From: Janthinobacterium sp. TB1-E2
Lineage (GTDB): Bacteria; Pseudomonadota; Gammaproteobacteria; Burkholderiales; Burkholderiaceae_D
Assembly: GCF_036885605.1 (NCBI RefSeq)
Contig: NZ_CP142523.1
Coordinates: 4,154,001-4,218,000 of the forward strand
DNA length: 64,000 nt
Direction of reading: 5' to 3'
The position numbers and the translations under genes were made by a program. The notes beneath the pieces were generated by a model. That model made no database searches. It saw only the letters and a program-made list of their open reading frames with translations, and was not told the origin of the DNA. Shown piece by piece: positions 36,300-44,906 of this stretch (its first letter is position 1; each line of letters starts with the position of its first letter).

Positions 36300-37703
36300 A
36301 TGCAAACGACATTACGCAAGACCACATTGGCCGCGGCCATCACGGGCGCCCTTTTCTCGGCGTCATTTGTTAGCGCTAACGCGCGCGCCGACGAACTGAG
36401 CGACATGAAAGCCATGCTGGCCCAATTGCAGGACCGGGTAGCGCAGATGGAAGCGAAGGCGGCCCAGCCTGCACCCGCAGCGGCACCTGCCGCAGCCATG
36501 GCAGCAGCGCCAGCGGCGGCATCCGTGAAACCCGTCACCGGCTTCAACTGGAAACTGTACGGCCGTGGCGACATCGGCTACACGGTCTCGCGCGGCAAGG
36601 ATGCCAGCGGGCGCCAGCTGACGAACCATCGCCTGAACCAGGGCGAGATGGCCAGCCGTCTGGGCCTGACGGGCGCCTGGGTCTTCAGCGATGAATACAA
36701 GGCCATCTTCGGCGTCGAGACGGGTTTGAACCTGTTCAACGGCAATGCGGGCGGCGGCACGCAAAACAACACCACCTCGTCCGTGCTGTTCAACCGCGGC
36801 TCCACCGTCGGCTTTGCCTCGACCACCTGGGGCTCGATCGAAGGCGGCACCATGTACATGGCGCCATTCTGGGTTTCGCTGGGTGCCGACCTGGCCTCGG
36901 CGCACAACTATGGCGCCAACGATTTCAGCGCCCTGTTCTCGCTCACGCGCCCCGAATCGCTGGGCCGCTACCTGAAAGACCCCGTGACGGGCAACGCCAG
37001 CAAGACGACTAGCCTGGCCGGCAACAACTCGGGCACGGCCCTGTTCTACGGCAACGCGCTGCGCTACCGCAGCCCCACCTGGAACAATATCTCGGCCGAG
37101 GTATCGTATTCGGCCGGCCAGCAGGCGTCTTCCGCCACCGACCTGGAAAACGATGGCCGCAGCTGGGCCGCCAACGTGCTGTACAAAAAGGGCGATCTGT
37201 TCCTCGGCTATGCGCACATGGATTACCAGCAGAGCAACGACATCAGCACGGCCGGCACGCCGAACTTCATCAAGCGCAACCAGGTCACGGACATCGTCGG
37301 CGCGCGCTACAAGTGGAACGACTTTACCTTGGGCGGCTCCTACACCTCCTACCGCGTGTCGAACGCGGGCGGCTACGCGGCCGACGCCTTCGGCGTGTCG
37401 GGCGCGTACGACATCGGCAAGCACCGCATCGAAGGCAGCCTGGCGCACATCAGCTATGACGGCGCCAACGCCAGGGGCGCGTTCGGCGCGAACACGGGCG
37501 ACGGCGTGGGCAAACCGAAGTCGACCGCCTACTCGCTGGGCTACCTGTACAACTTCCAGCCTACCCTGTCGTTCTATGCCTATGCCACGCGCATCGCCAA
37601 CAACAGCCACGCCAAGCTGGGCGTATTGCAGTTCCGGGGGGACAATAACTACTTCGGCTACAGTCCCGTCGAGCTGACCGCCGGCATGTTCCTCGTTTTT
37701 TAA
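36300..37703 (+). CDS. Outer-membrane porin of the sulfoquinovose cluster
   Basis: 467 aa. Signal peptide to about residue 30 (SFVSANARA), a short coiled-coil (ELSDMKAMLAQLQDRVAQME), an Ala/Pro linker, then a beta-barrel starting LYGRGDIGYTVSRGKD and ending ELTAGMFLVF with the terminal Phe needed for assembly. It resembles 16-strand trimeric porins and probably admits the anionic sulfosugar. Ribosome site AGGAGACAGG. The codons for V-S-A-N in the signal peptide form a perfect LacI-type operator. Confidence 0.9.
   Translation: MQTTLRKTTLAAAITGALFSASFVSANARADELSDMKAMLAQLQDRVAQMEAKAAQPAPAAAPAAAMAAAPAAASVKPVTGFNWKLYGRGDIGYTVSRGKDASGRQLTNHRLNQGEMASRLGLTGAWVFSDEYKAIFGVETGLNLFNGNAGGGTQNNTTSSVLFNRGSTVGFASTTWGSIEGGTMYMAPFWVSLGADLASAHNYGANDFSALFSLTRPESLGRYLKDPVTGNASKTTSLAGNNSGTALFYGNALRYRSPTWNNISAEVSYSAGQQASSATDLENDGRSWAANVLYKKGDLFLGYAHMDYQQSNDISTAGTPNFIKRNQVTDIVGARYKWNDFTLGGSYTSYRVSNAGGYAADAFGVSGAYDIGKHRIEGSLAHISYDGANARGAFGANTGDGVGKPKSTAYSLGYLYNFQPTLSFYAYATRIANNSHAKLGVLQFRGDNNYFGYSPVELTAGMFLVF
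36369..36380. promoter_or_regulatory. Intragenic copy of the LacI-type operator
   Basis: GTTAGCGCTAAC, identical to the inner 12 bp of the palindrome at 25168-25181, lies 69 bp inside the porin coding region. A -10-like TATAAA occurs at 36276-36281, so bound repressor would sit about 80 bp downstream of initiation and could act as a roadblock. Confidence 0.65.
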
Positions 37704-37728
37704 TTAGTACTTAATTGTTGATGCACCG

Positions 37729-37768
37729 CCGGCCCGCCCGCATGCCCCGCCATGCGGCGGCCGGTTTT
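37729..37768 (+). terminator. Intrinsic terminator after the porin gene
   Basis: A stem of about 14 bp (left arm CCGGCCcGCCcGCATG with two bulged C, right arm CATGCGGCGGCCGG) with a 6-nt loop is followed by TTTT. It lies 25 nt after the porin stop and 17 nt before the sulfoquinovosidase start, so the glycosidase is expressed by read-through or from its own start. Confidence 0.75.
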
Positions 37769-37785
37769 CACAGGAGTTGATCGTC

Positions 37786-39807
37786 ATGCAGTACACACTA
37801 CACCAGGAAAATGACAGCGTCGCCCTGCGCTGCGCCGGCCGCTTGCTGCTGCGCCACAGTGCCGCTGCTCCATGCGTGTTCGTCGGCCAGGGCCGCGAAA
37901 GCATGGAAATGTACCGAGGTAATTTCGAGATCGAGGATTACGTCGAGGAGCGCAATGCCCTGCGCGCGCTGGCCGTCACGCAGGAGGACGACGCCGCCAC
38001 CCTGAGCTTTGCGCGCCATGCGGGCGACGCACCGCAACTGGTGCTGGCCGTGCAAGCGACGCCGCATGGCGTGCACCTGGTGGTGCGCTACGCGGCGCCG
38101 GGCTGGAACCGGCTGTGGCTGCGCTTGCCGGCGGAACAGGACGAACATGTCTGGGGCTGCGGCGAGCAGATGTCGTACTTCGACCTGCGCGGCCGCCACT
38201 TCCCCCTGTGGACGTCGGAGCCGGGCGTGGGCCGCGACAAGTCGACGCATTTGACATGGCAGGCGGACGTGACGTCCAAGTCGGGCGGCGACTACTACCA
38301 CACGAATTATCCGCAACCGAGCTTCATCTCTTCGCAGCGCTATTGCCTGCATGCGGAAACGACGGCGTATGCGGACTTCGATTTCCGCCAGCCCGATTTC
38401 CACGAACTGCAATTCTGGGCCATGCCAGAGCGCCTGGAATTCATGCTGGCCGACACCTTCGTCGACCTGGTCGGCGTCGTCTCGCAGCGCTTCGGCCGCC
38501 AGCCGCAGCTGCCAGCATGGCTGCAGAATGGCGCCATGCTGGGCCTGAAAGGCGGCGAAGAGCACGCGCGCTCCATCCTCGCACAGGCGCAGGAACACGG
38601 CTTGCCCGTCAGCGCCCTGTGGTGCGAAGACTGGGTCGGCTTGCGCCAGACCTCGTTCGGCAAACGCTTGTTCTGGGACTGGCGCTGGCAGCCGCAGCGC
38701 TACCCCGACCTGAAGAACTGGATCGCCGACCTGGCCAGGCAGGACATCCGCTTCCTCGGCTACGTCAATCCCTATCTGTGCAACGACGGCACCCTGTACC
38801 AGGAAGCGCTGCAGCAGGGCTTTTTGGCGACCGCCATCGATGGCGGCGCCTACCTGGTGGACTTCGGCGAATTCGATTGCGGCGTCGTCGACTTCACCAA
38901 TCCGGCCGCCGCGCTGTGGTTCGAGGAACGCATCCTGCGCCAGGAGATGCTCGACTTCGGCCTGTCCGGCTGGATGGCCGATTTCGGCGAATACCTGCCG
39001 ATCGACCTGCGCCTGCACAATGGCGCCGACGCGCGCCTGATGCACAACGCGTGGCCGACCCTGTGGGCCGAGGTCAATGCGCGCGCCATCGAACGGGCCG
39101 GCAAGACGGGCGACGCCACCTTCTTCATGCGCGCCGGCTACACGGGCGTGCAGGCGCACTGCCCGCTGCTGTGGGCGGGCGACCAGTCGGTCGACTTCAG
39201 CCGCCATGACGGTTTGCAGACGGTGATCTGCGGCGCCCTGTCGTCTGGCCTCCTGGGCAACGCCTACCACCACAGCGATATCGGCGGCTATACGAGCTTG
39301 TTCGGCAACCTGCGCACGGCGGAACTGTTCCAGCGCTGGACGGAGATGGCCGTATTCACATCGATGATGCGCACGCACGAAGGCAACCGTCCCGACGAAA
39401 ACTTCCAGTTCTACCAGGATGAAAACGTGTTCCGCCACTTCGCCCGCATGACGCGACTGCACGTGGCGCTGGCGCCCACCATCCGCGCCCTGGCCGAAGA
39501 GGCCGTGGCGCGCGGCCTGCCGCTGCAGCGCCCACTGTTCCTGCACTATGAACACGACCGCGCCACCTACGCCATCCAGGACCAGTACCTGTTCGGCCCC
39601 GACCTGCTGGTGGCGCCCGTGCACGCGGCCGGCGCCGCGCGCTGGAGCGCCTACCTGCCGCAAGGCGATGCCTGGATCCACCTGTGGAGCGGCACGGCAT
39701 TCGACGGCGGCCAGTGCGTGGAAGTCGATGCGCCGCTGGGCCAGCCGCCCGTCTTCGTGCGGCGCGGCTGCGCGCAGCAGGACTTCTACCTGTCGCTGGC
39801 GAAATGA
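37786..39807 (+). CDS. GH31 sulfoquinovosidase
   Basis: 673 aa from ATG 37786 with AGGAG 9 nt upstream. GH31 alpha-glycosidase with nucleophile Asp399 (GWMADFGEYLP) and acid/base Asp466 (LLWAGDQSVDFS), 67 residues apart as in E. coli YihQ. The five sulfonate-binding positions of sulfoquinovosidases read K255 (GLKGGE), E281 (WCEDW), R294 and W297 (GKRLFWDW), Y502 (SDIGGYTSLF). This is the K-E-R-W-Y variant described for Agrobacterium-type enzymes. It hydrolyses alpha-sulfoquinovosides, releasing SQ and glycerol from sulfoquinovosyl glycerol. No signal peptide, so it acts in the cytoplasm. Confidence 0.95.
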   Translation: MQYTLHQENDSVALRCAGRLLLRHSAAAPCVFVGQGRESMEMYRGNFEIEDYVEERNALRALAVTQEDDAATLSFARHAGDAPQLVLAVQATPHGVHLVVRYAAPGWNRLWLRLPAEQDEHVWGCGEQMSYFDLRGRHFPLWTSEPGVGRDKSTHLTWQADVTSKSGGDYYHTNYPQPSFISSQRYCLHAETTAYADFDFRQPDFHELQFWAMPERLEFMLADTFVDLVGVVSQRFGRQPQLPAWLQNGAMLGLKGGEEHARSILAQAQEHGLPVSALWCEDWVGLRQTSFGKRLFWDWRWQPQRYPDLKNWIADLARQDIRFLGYVNPYLCNDGTLYQEALQQGFLATAIDGGAYLVDFGEFDCGVVDFTNPAAALWFEERILRQEMLDFGLSGWMADFGEYLPIDLRLHNGADARLMHNAWPTLWAEVNARAIERAGKTGDATFFMRAGYTGVQAHCPLLWAGDQSVDFSRHDGLQTVICGALSSGLLGNAYHHSDIGGYTSLFGNLRTAELFQRWTEMAVFTSMMRTHEGNRPDENFQFYQDENVFRHFARMTRLHVALAPTIRALAEEAVARGLPLQRPLFLHYEHDRATYAIQDQYLFGPDLLVAPVHAAGAARWSAYLPQGDAWIHLWSGTAFDGGQCVEVDAPLGQPPVFVRRGCAQQDFYLSLAK

Positions 39808-39814
39808 GCCTGGC

Positions 39815-40576
39815 ATGAGCGTGGCGTCGCACCTGCTGTTCCTGGCCTGCGTGGCGCTGGCCAGCGTGGCGCAGAACCTGACGGGATTTGCGTTTGGCCT
39901 GATCCTGCTGGGCCTGACGGCCGTGCTGCACCTGGCCAGCCTGGGCGACGTCGCCAACGTGGTCAGCGTGCTGGTGCTGGTCAACGCGGCCATCACGTTT
40001 GGCCGCACGCGCCCGCAGCTGGCCTGGCCCGTGTTCGGCCCCTCGCTGGCCGTCAGCCAGCTGGGCGTGGGCGCGGGCGTGGCTTTGCTGGGCTGGTTCA
40101 GCGCGCAGCAGGTGAGCGTGCTGCGCTTCCTGCTCGGCTGCGCCATCGTCATCTGCGCCTTTATGCTGGTGCTGCGCGCCAGCGCGCGTGCGCAGCAGTC
40201 AAGCCTGCCCTCGTTCCTGTTCTTCAGCGGCGTGTCCGGCGTGATGGGTGGCCTGTTCGCCAGCGCCGGCCCGCCCATGGTCTACCACCTGTACCGCCAG
40301 CCATGGCCGGCCGACATGATCCGCCATTCGCTGATCGTGCTGTTCGCCGCGAATGCCGTGCTGCGCCTGGCCCTCGTGCTGGCGCATGGCCAGTTCAGCA
40401 TGACGGCATTCTGGCTGACGCTCGAGGCCTTGCCGCTGGTGATGGGCTTGACGTGGCTGGCGCGCCGCCACCCTTCGCGCCTGCCCATCGAACACGTGCG
40501 CCGCGCCGTCTTCGTGTTGCTGCTGATCGCCGGCCTGGCCCTCGTGCTGCCGCCCGTGCTGTCGCTGCTCGCCTGA
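39815..40576 (+). CDS. TauE/SafE-family organosulfonate exporter (probable sulfolactate exporter)
   Basis: 253 aa, seven to eight transmembrane helices with the family start ASVAQNLTGFAFGLILLGLT and FSGVSGVMGGLFASAGPPMV. TauE/SafE proteins export sulfite or C2/C3 sulfonates. Placed 7 nt after the sulfoquinovosidase, it would remove the end product sulfolactate, which sulfo-ED organisms excrete. Confidence 0.9.
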   Translation: MSVASHLLFLACVALASVAQNLTGFAFGLILLGLTAVLHLASLGDVANVVSVLVLVNAAITFGRTRPQLAWPVFGPSLAVSQLGVGAGVALLGWFSAQQVSVLRFLLGCAIVICAFMLVLRASARAQQSSLPSFLFFSGVSGVMGGLFASAGPPMVYHLYRQPWPADMIRHSLIVLFAANAVLRLALVLAHGQFSMTAFWLTLEALPLVMGLTWLARRHPSRLPIEHVRRAVFVLLLIAGLALVLPPVLSLLA

Positions 40577-40619
40577 TACGGCATTTAATTTTCTTTTACT
40601 TTTACCAGACGAGTCTTCC

Positions 40620-42179
40620 ATGTCCGCTTCCCGCTTTTCCTCCCTACCCGCCGACTGCGACCTGCTGGTCGTCGGCGGCGGCATCAATGGCGCCGGCATC
40701 GCGCGCGACGCGGCCGGCCGCGGCTTGCGCGTGGTGCTGTGCGAACAGCACGATCTGGCGCAGCACACCTCGTCCGCGTCCACCAAGCTGATACACGGCG
40801 GCCTGCGCTACCTCGAATACTATGAATTCAAGCTGGTGCGCAAGGCGCTGCAGGAACGCGAAGTGCTGCTGCGCGCCGCGCCCCACATCATGTGGCCGAT
40901 GCGCTTCGTCATGCCGCACGACGCCGCCCAGCGCCCCGCCTGGATGATACGCGCGGGCCTGTTCCTGTACGACCACCTGGCCAAGCGGGCTTTTTTGCCC
41001 GCCTCGCAAGGCATCGCGCTGGACAAGCACGCGGCGGGCGCGCCGCTGAAGGCTGGCTACCGCAAGGGCTTCGTGTACTCCGACGGCTGGGTCGACGATG
41101 CGCGCCTGGTGGTGCTCAATGCGCTCGATGCGCAGGAACACGGCGCGCATATCCTCACGCGCACGGCCTGCGTCGATGCGCGCCGCGATGGCGGCGACTG
41201 GCAAGCCACCCTGCAAGCCGAGGATGGCCAGCGCAAGACGCTGCGCGCACGCGCCATCGTCAACGCGGCGGGACCGTGGACGGCGCAATTTGCCGGTGCG
41301 GCCGGCGGCGGCAAGACGCAGGGGCTGCGGCTGATCAAAGGCAGCCACATCATCGTGCCGCGCCTGTTCGAGCATCCGCATGCCTACATCTTCCAGAACC
41401 CGGACCAGCGCATCATCTTCGCCATTCCCTACCAGGATGACTTCACCCTGATCGGCACCACGGACGAGGAATACAAGGGAGAGGTCAGCCAGGTCAAAAT
41501 CAGCCAGATGGAAATCGATTACCTGTGCCAGGCTGCGAACCGCTATTTCAAGCGCGAGATCGGCCCCGCCGACGTCGTGTGGACGTATTCGGGCGTGCGC
41601 CCGCTGCTCGACGACAGCGCGCAGAACGCGTCGGCCATCACGCGCGACTACCTGCTGGAAGTGGCGCGCGGCAAGGCGGCGACGGGCGCGCCGCTGCTCA
41701 ATATCTGGGGCGGCAAGATCACCACCTACCGCAAGCTGGCCGAGGAAGCATTGGGCTTGCTGGCGCCCCTGCTGGACAATACCGCCGCGGCGTGGACGGC
41801 CGAGGCGCCCCTGCCCGGCGGCGACTTGCAGCAGGCGAACCGCCTGGTGGACAGCCATGATTTCGATGGTTTCCTCGCCCGCTTCCAGCGCGACCACGCA
41901 TGGCTGCCGCCCGCGCTGGCGCGCCGCTATGCGCGCGCCTACGGCAGCCGCGCCACGCGCCTGCTGACGGGCGCCGCCTCGATGGCCGACCTGGGCGCGC
42001 AGCTGGCGCCCGGCCTGTACGAAGCCGAAGCGTGCTATCTGATCGAGGTGGAATGGGCCAGGAGCAGCGACGACATCCTGTGGCGGCGCAGCAAGCTGGG
42101 ATTGCGCTGCACGCCGGCCGACGTGGCGCGCCTGCAGCAGTGGCTGGCGGTGCATCTGGCGCAGGAGGTGGCGGCATGA
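40620..42179 (+). CDS. glpD: Aerobic glycerol-3-phosphate dehydrogenase
   Basis: 519 aa FAD enzyme: dinucleotide motif [40 protein letters not shown], and the C-terminal domain ending near [17 protein letters not shown]. Oxidises glycerol 3-phosphate to dihydroxyacetone phosphate, passing electrons to quinone at the membrane. It starts 43 nt after the sulfonate exporter, no terminator is seen between them, and it overlaps glpK by 4 nt. No glpR or glpF is beside it. Confidence 0.95.
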   Translation: MSASRFSSLPADCDLLVVGGGINGAGIARDAAGRGLRVVLCEQHDLAQHTSSASTKLIHGGLRYLEYYEFKLVRKALQEREVLLRAAPHIMWPMRFVMPHDAAQRPAWMIRAGLFLYDHLAKRAFLPASQGIALDKHAAGAPLKAGYRKGFVYSDGWVDDARLVVLNALDAQEHGAHILTRTACVDARRDGGDWQATLQAEDGQRKTLRARAIVNAAGPWTAQFAGAAGGGKTQGLRLIKGSHIIVPRLFEHPHAYIFQNPDQRIIFAIPYQDDFTLIGTTDEEYKGEVSQVKISQMEIDYLCQAANRYFKREIGPADVVWTYSGVRPLLDDSAQNASAITRDYLLEVARGKAATGAPLLNIWGGKITTYRKLAEEALGLLAPLLDNTAAAWTAEAPLPGGDLQQANRLVDSHDFDGFLARFQRDHAWLPPALARRYARAYGSRATRLLTGAASMADLGAQLAPGLYEAEACYLIEVEWARSSDDILWRRSKLGLRCTPADVARLQQWLAVHLAQEVAA

Positions 42180-43666
42180 CGTATTTGCTGGCCCTCGACC
42201 AGGGCACTTCGAGCTCGCGCAGCATGGTGTTCGATGAAGCAGGCGCCATCGTCGCCGTGGCACAGCGCGAGTTTCGCCAGTTATTCCCGCAGCCGGGCTG
42301 GATCGAACACGATCCCATGGAAATCTGGCATAGCCAGTTGGCGACCTGCCGTGAAGTGCTGGCCAAGACAGGCTTGCAGGCCGATGAGCTCGGTGCGCTG
42401 GGCATCACCAACCAGCGCGAAACGACGGTGGTATGGGACCGCGCCACGGGCGAACCCGTGTACAACGCCATCGTCTGGCAAGACCGCCGCACGGAAGCGC
42501 TGTGCGAGGATTTGCGCGCGCGCGGCCTGGCCGGCGCCATCCACGCGAAAACGGGCCTGGTGCTCGACCCGTATTTTTCCGGCACCAAGCTGCGCTGGAT
42601 ACTCGACGCCGTACCCGGCGTGCGCGCGCGGGCCATGCGCGGCGAACTGGCCTTCGGCACCATCGATACGTGGCTGGCGTGGAAAATGACGGGCGGCCGC
42701 CTGCACGTGAGCGACGTCAGCAACGCTTCGCGCACCATGCTGTGGAACCTGCATGAAGGCTGCTGGGATGCCCAGCTGCTCGACTGGCTGGGCATTCCCG
42801 CCAGCCTGCTGCCATCCGTCCACCCATCGAGCCACGTATATGGCGAAACGGATGCGGACGTACTGGGCAGCCCTGTCATCATCGGCGGCATCGCCGGCGA
42901 CCAGCAGGCGGCGCTGTTCGGCCAGACCTGTTTCAAGCCGGGCATGGCCAAGAATACCTATGGCACGGGCTGCTTCCTGTTGCTCAATACTGGCGAACAG
43001 TGCGCGCAATCGCAGCATGGCCTGATCAGCACGGCCGCCTGCCAGGTGGGCGCGCAACCGACATATGCGCTCGAAGGCAGCGTCTTCATCGGCGGCGCCG
43101 TGGTGCAATGGCTGCGCGACGGCCTCGGTGCCATCGGCCACGCGGGCGAAGCGGAAGGCCTGGCCGCCTCCGTGCCCGATTCGGGCGGCGTCGTCTTCGT
43201 ACCGTCGTTTACGGGACTCGGTGCGCCGTACTGGGTGCCGTCGGCGAAAGGCGCCATCCTGGGCCTGAGCCGTGGCAGCACGGTGGGCCACATCGCCCGC
43301 GCGGCATTGGAAGCGATCGCCTTCCAGAGCGCCGCCCTGCTGGGCGCCATGACGCGCGACGCGCAAGCGCCGATCACGGAACTGCGCGTGGACGGCGGCG
43401 CCTGCGCCAACAACCTGCTGCTGCAATTCCAGGCCGACTTGCTGGGCATCCCCGTCGTGCGCCCGCAAGTGATCGAAACGACGGCATTGGGCGCCGCCTA
43501 CCTGGCGGGCCTGGCCATCGGCCTGTATCAAGGCACCGATGAACTGGCGTCGCACTGGCGCGCCGACAGGACATTTTTGCCCACCATCGGACGCGACCAG
43601 GCGGCCAGCCTGATGCAGCAGTGGGAGGTGGCCGTGCGGCGGTTTACCGGTACCGGGGAACACTGA
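42176..43666 (+). CDS. glpK: Glycerol kinase
   Basis: 496 aa FGGY kinase: [62 protein letters not shown] and [20 protein letters not shown] ATPase motif near [11 protein letters not shown]. Phosphorylates glycerol for GlpD. The ATGA overlap with glpD indicates coupling. Its location directly after the sulfoquinovosidase/exporter pair suggests it uses the glycerol released from sulfoquinovosyl glycerol. Confidence 0.96.
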   Translation: MTYLLALDQGTSSSRSMVFDEAGAIVAVAQREFRQLFPQPGWIEHDPMEIWHSQLATCREVLAKTGLQADELGALGITNQRETTVVWDRATGEPVYNAIVWQDRRTEALCEDLRARGLAGAIHAKTGLVLDPYFSGTKLRWILDAVPGVRARAMRGELAFGTIDTWLAWKMTGGRLHVSDVSNASRTMLWNLHEGCWDAQLLDWLGIPASLLPSVHPSSHVYGETDADVLGSPVIIGGIAGDQQAALFGQTCFKPGMAKNTYGTGCFLLLNTGEQCAQSQHGLISTAACQVGAQPTYALEGSVFIGGAVVQWLRDGLGAIGHAGEAEGLAASVPDSGGVVFVPSFTGLGAPYWVPSAKGAILGLSRGSTVGHIARAALEAIAFQSAALLGAMTRDAQAPITELRVDGGACANNLLLQFQADLLGIPVVRPQVIETTALGAAYLAGLAIGLYQGTDELASHWRADRTFLPTIGRDQAASLMQQWEVAVRRFTGTGEH

Positions 43667-43687
43667 CAAACGTCGGGCCAAAAAAAA

Positions 43688-44748
43688 GGCTATGTCATCG
43701 GCAAATAGGGGAAATGCCGGAATCTTCCCTTGCTTGTGCTGTCTGACTCTGCATACTCACCACGCAGGGAGCAGATCATGCAGCTAGCCGAATGGATCAG
43801 CTTTATCGCGCAGTTTGCGCAGTTGAACCGACGCCAGCGGCAGGCAGGCATTGCCCTGCTGCGTGGCAACGCGCCACACGACGCGACCGTCGCGCTGCTG
43901 GAAAGTGTGGCGCAGCCGCGATTGGCCTGTCCCGCCTGCCAATCGGCGCACTTGCACCGGCATGGCCATACACACGGCCTGCAGCGCTACCGCTGCGTTC
44001 CCTGCGGGCGTACCTTCAATGCCTTGACGGGCACGCCGCTGGCCCGCTTGCGCCACAAGGCGCTGTGGCTCGACTACGCCGATTGCCTGCTGGCATCGGA
44101 TTCCGTGCGCAAGGCGGCGCGCCAACTGGGCGTACACCGCAACACCACGTTTCGCTGGCGCCACCGGTTTTTATCGTTGGCAAAGACGGATCGGCCGCAT
44201 GGCCTGCACGGCATCGCCGAAGCCGACGAGTTATATCTGCTGGAATCGGAAAAGGGATCGAGAAACATGACGCGTCCGCCACGCCGCCGAGGCGGCCATG
44301 CCCGCCAGCGCGGCATTTCCAATGAGCAGGTCTGCATCCTGGTGGCGCGCGACCGCACGGGCCAGACCCTGGACTTCATCACGGGCAAAGGGGCGCTGAC
44401 CAAGGCGCAGTTGCATCATTGCCTGTTACCTGTCATCGACAAGGACGTGCTGCTGGTCACCGATGGCCATGCCGCCTATCGGGCCTTTGCCAGGGAGGCT
44501 GGCATCAGCCACCAGGCCGTCAACTTGCGCGCAGGCATCCGCGTACAGGGCGCCGCCCACGTGCAGAACGTCAACGCCTATCACAGCCGTTTGCGGCAAT
44601 GGCTGGGTCCGTTTCACGGCGTGGCGACGCGCTACCTGCCAAATTATCTGGGGTGGCGCTGGATACTCGATGCCAGGCGCATCCGCTCGCCAGAAACGTT
44701 ATTGAGAGCAACGCTGGGAGGATTCCCACATCTGACGGTGACATAGCC
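43688..44748 (+). mobile_element. IS1595-type (ISXO2-like) insertion sequence, complete
   Basis: 1061 bp bounded by imperfect terminal inverted repeats. Left GGCTATGTCATCGGCAAAT and right (complement) GGCTATGTCACCGTCAGAT match at about 21 of 26 positions. An A8 run directly abuts the left end (43680-43687), and another A8 lies two bases beyond the right end (44751-44758), consistent with the 8-bp target duplication of this family. One intact transposase gene. Confidence 0.85.
43778..44746 (+). CDS. IS1595-family transposase
   Basis: 322 aa from ATG 43778. N-terminal zinc ribbon CPAC...CVPC, a HTH-like region (RKAARQLGVHRNTTFRWRHR) and an ISXO2-type DDE/N catalytic core: EADELYLLESEKG, LLVTDGHAAYRAFA and AHVQNVNAYHSRLRQW. 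Frame intact, so the element may be active. The ORF ends inside the right inverted repeat. Confidence 0.92.
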   Translation: MQLAEWISFIAQFAQLNRRQRQAGIALLRGNAPHDATVALLESVAQPRLACPACQSAHLHRHGHTHGLQRYRCVPCGRTFNALTGTPLARLRHKALWLDYADCLLASDSVRKAARQLGVHRNTTFRWRHRFLSLAKTDRPHGLHGIAEADELYLLESEKGSRNMTRPPRRRGGHARQRGISNEQVCILVARDRTGQTLDFITGKGALTKAQLHHCLLPVIDKDVLLVTDGHAAYRAFAREAGISHQAVNLRAGIRVQGAAHVQNVNAYHSRLRQWLGPFHGVATRYLPNYLGWRWILDARRIRSPETLLRATLGGFPHLTVT

Positions 44749-44750
44749 GC

Positions 44751-44778
44751 AAAAAAAAGCCCGCTGCGGGAGCGGGCT
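44751..44778 (-). terminator. Intrinsic terminator of repeat copy 2
   Basis: Minus-strand stem AGCCCGCT / AGCGGGCT with a 5-nt loop and an eight-base T run, serving the alpha/beta hydrolase transcript. Confidence 0.85.
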
Positions 44779-44887
44779 AAATCTAATTCCTGTGAGGAAG
44801 TAGAGGAGACAGATGCATCTTGACGCATTGCGGCATATCACGCCAATCATGTGTTGTGATGAGCAAGATAAGCCCCATCAATATCTT
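44751..44887 (-). repeat. Structured intergenic repeat / candidate small RNA, copy 2
   Basis: Same architecture as copy 1, beginning about 20 nt after the alpha/beta hydrolase stop. The terminator-proximal hairpin is identical to copy 1; the first hairpin has one mismatch. On the plus strand GAGGAGACAG is followed by ATG 44813 and a 33-codon frame (MHLDALRHITPIMCC...) ending at 44914. The insertion sequence sits directly against its A tract. Confidence 0.75.
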
Positions 44888-44906
44888 GGCGTGACGCCCT
44901 GGTTGA

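Noticed and set aside
27920..40278. Very long minus-strand frames (about 820 codons each at 27920-30382 and 37798-40278) across the sulfoquinovose cluster
   Set aside because: Opposite clear enzymes and transporters with exact motifs; compositionally typical antisense shadows.
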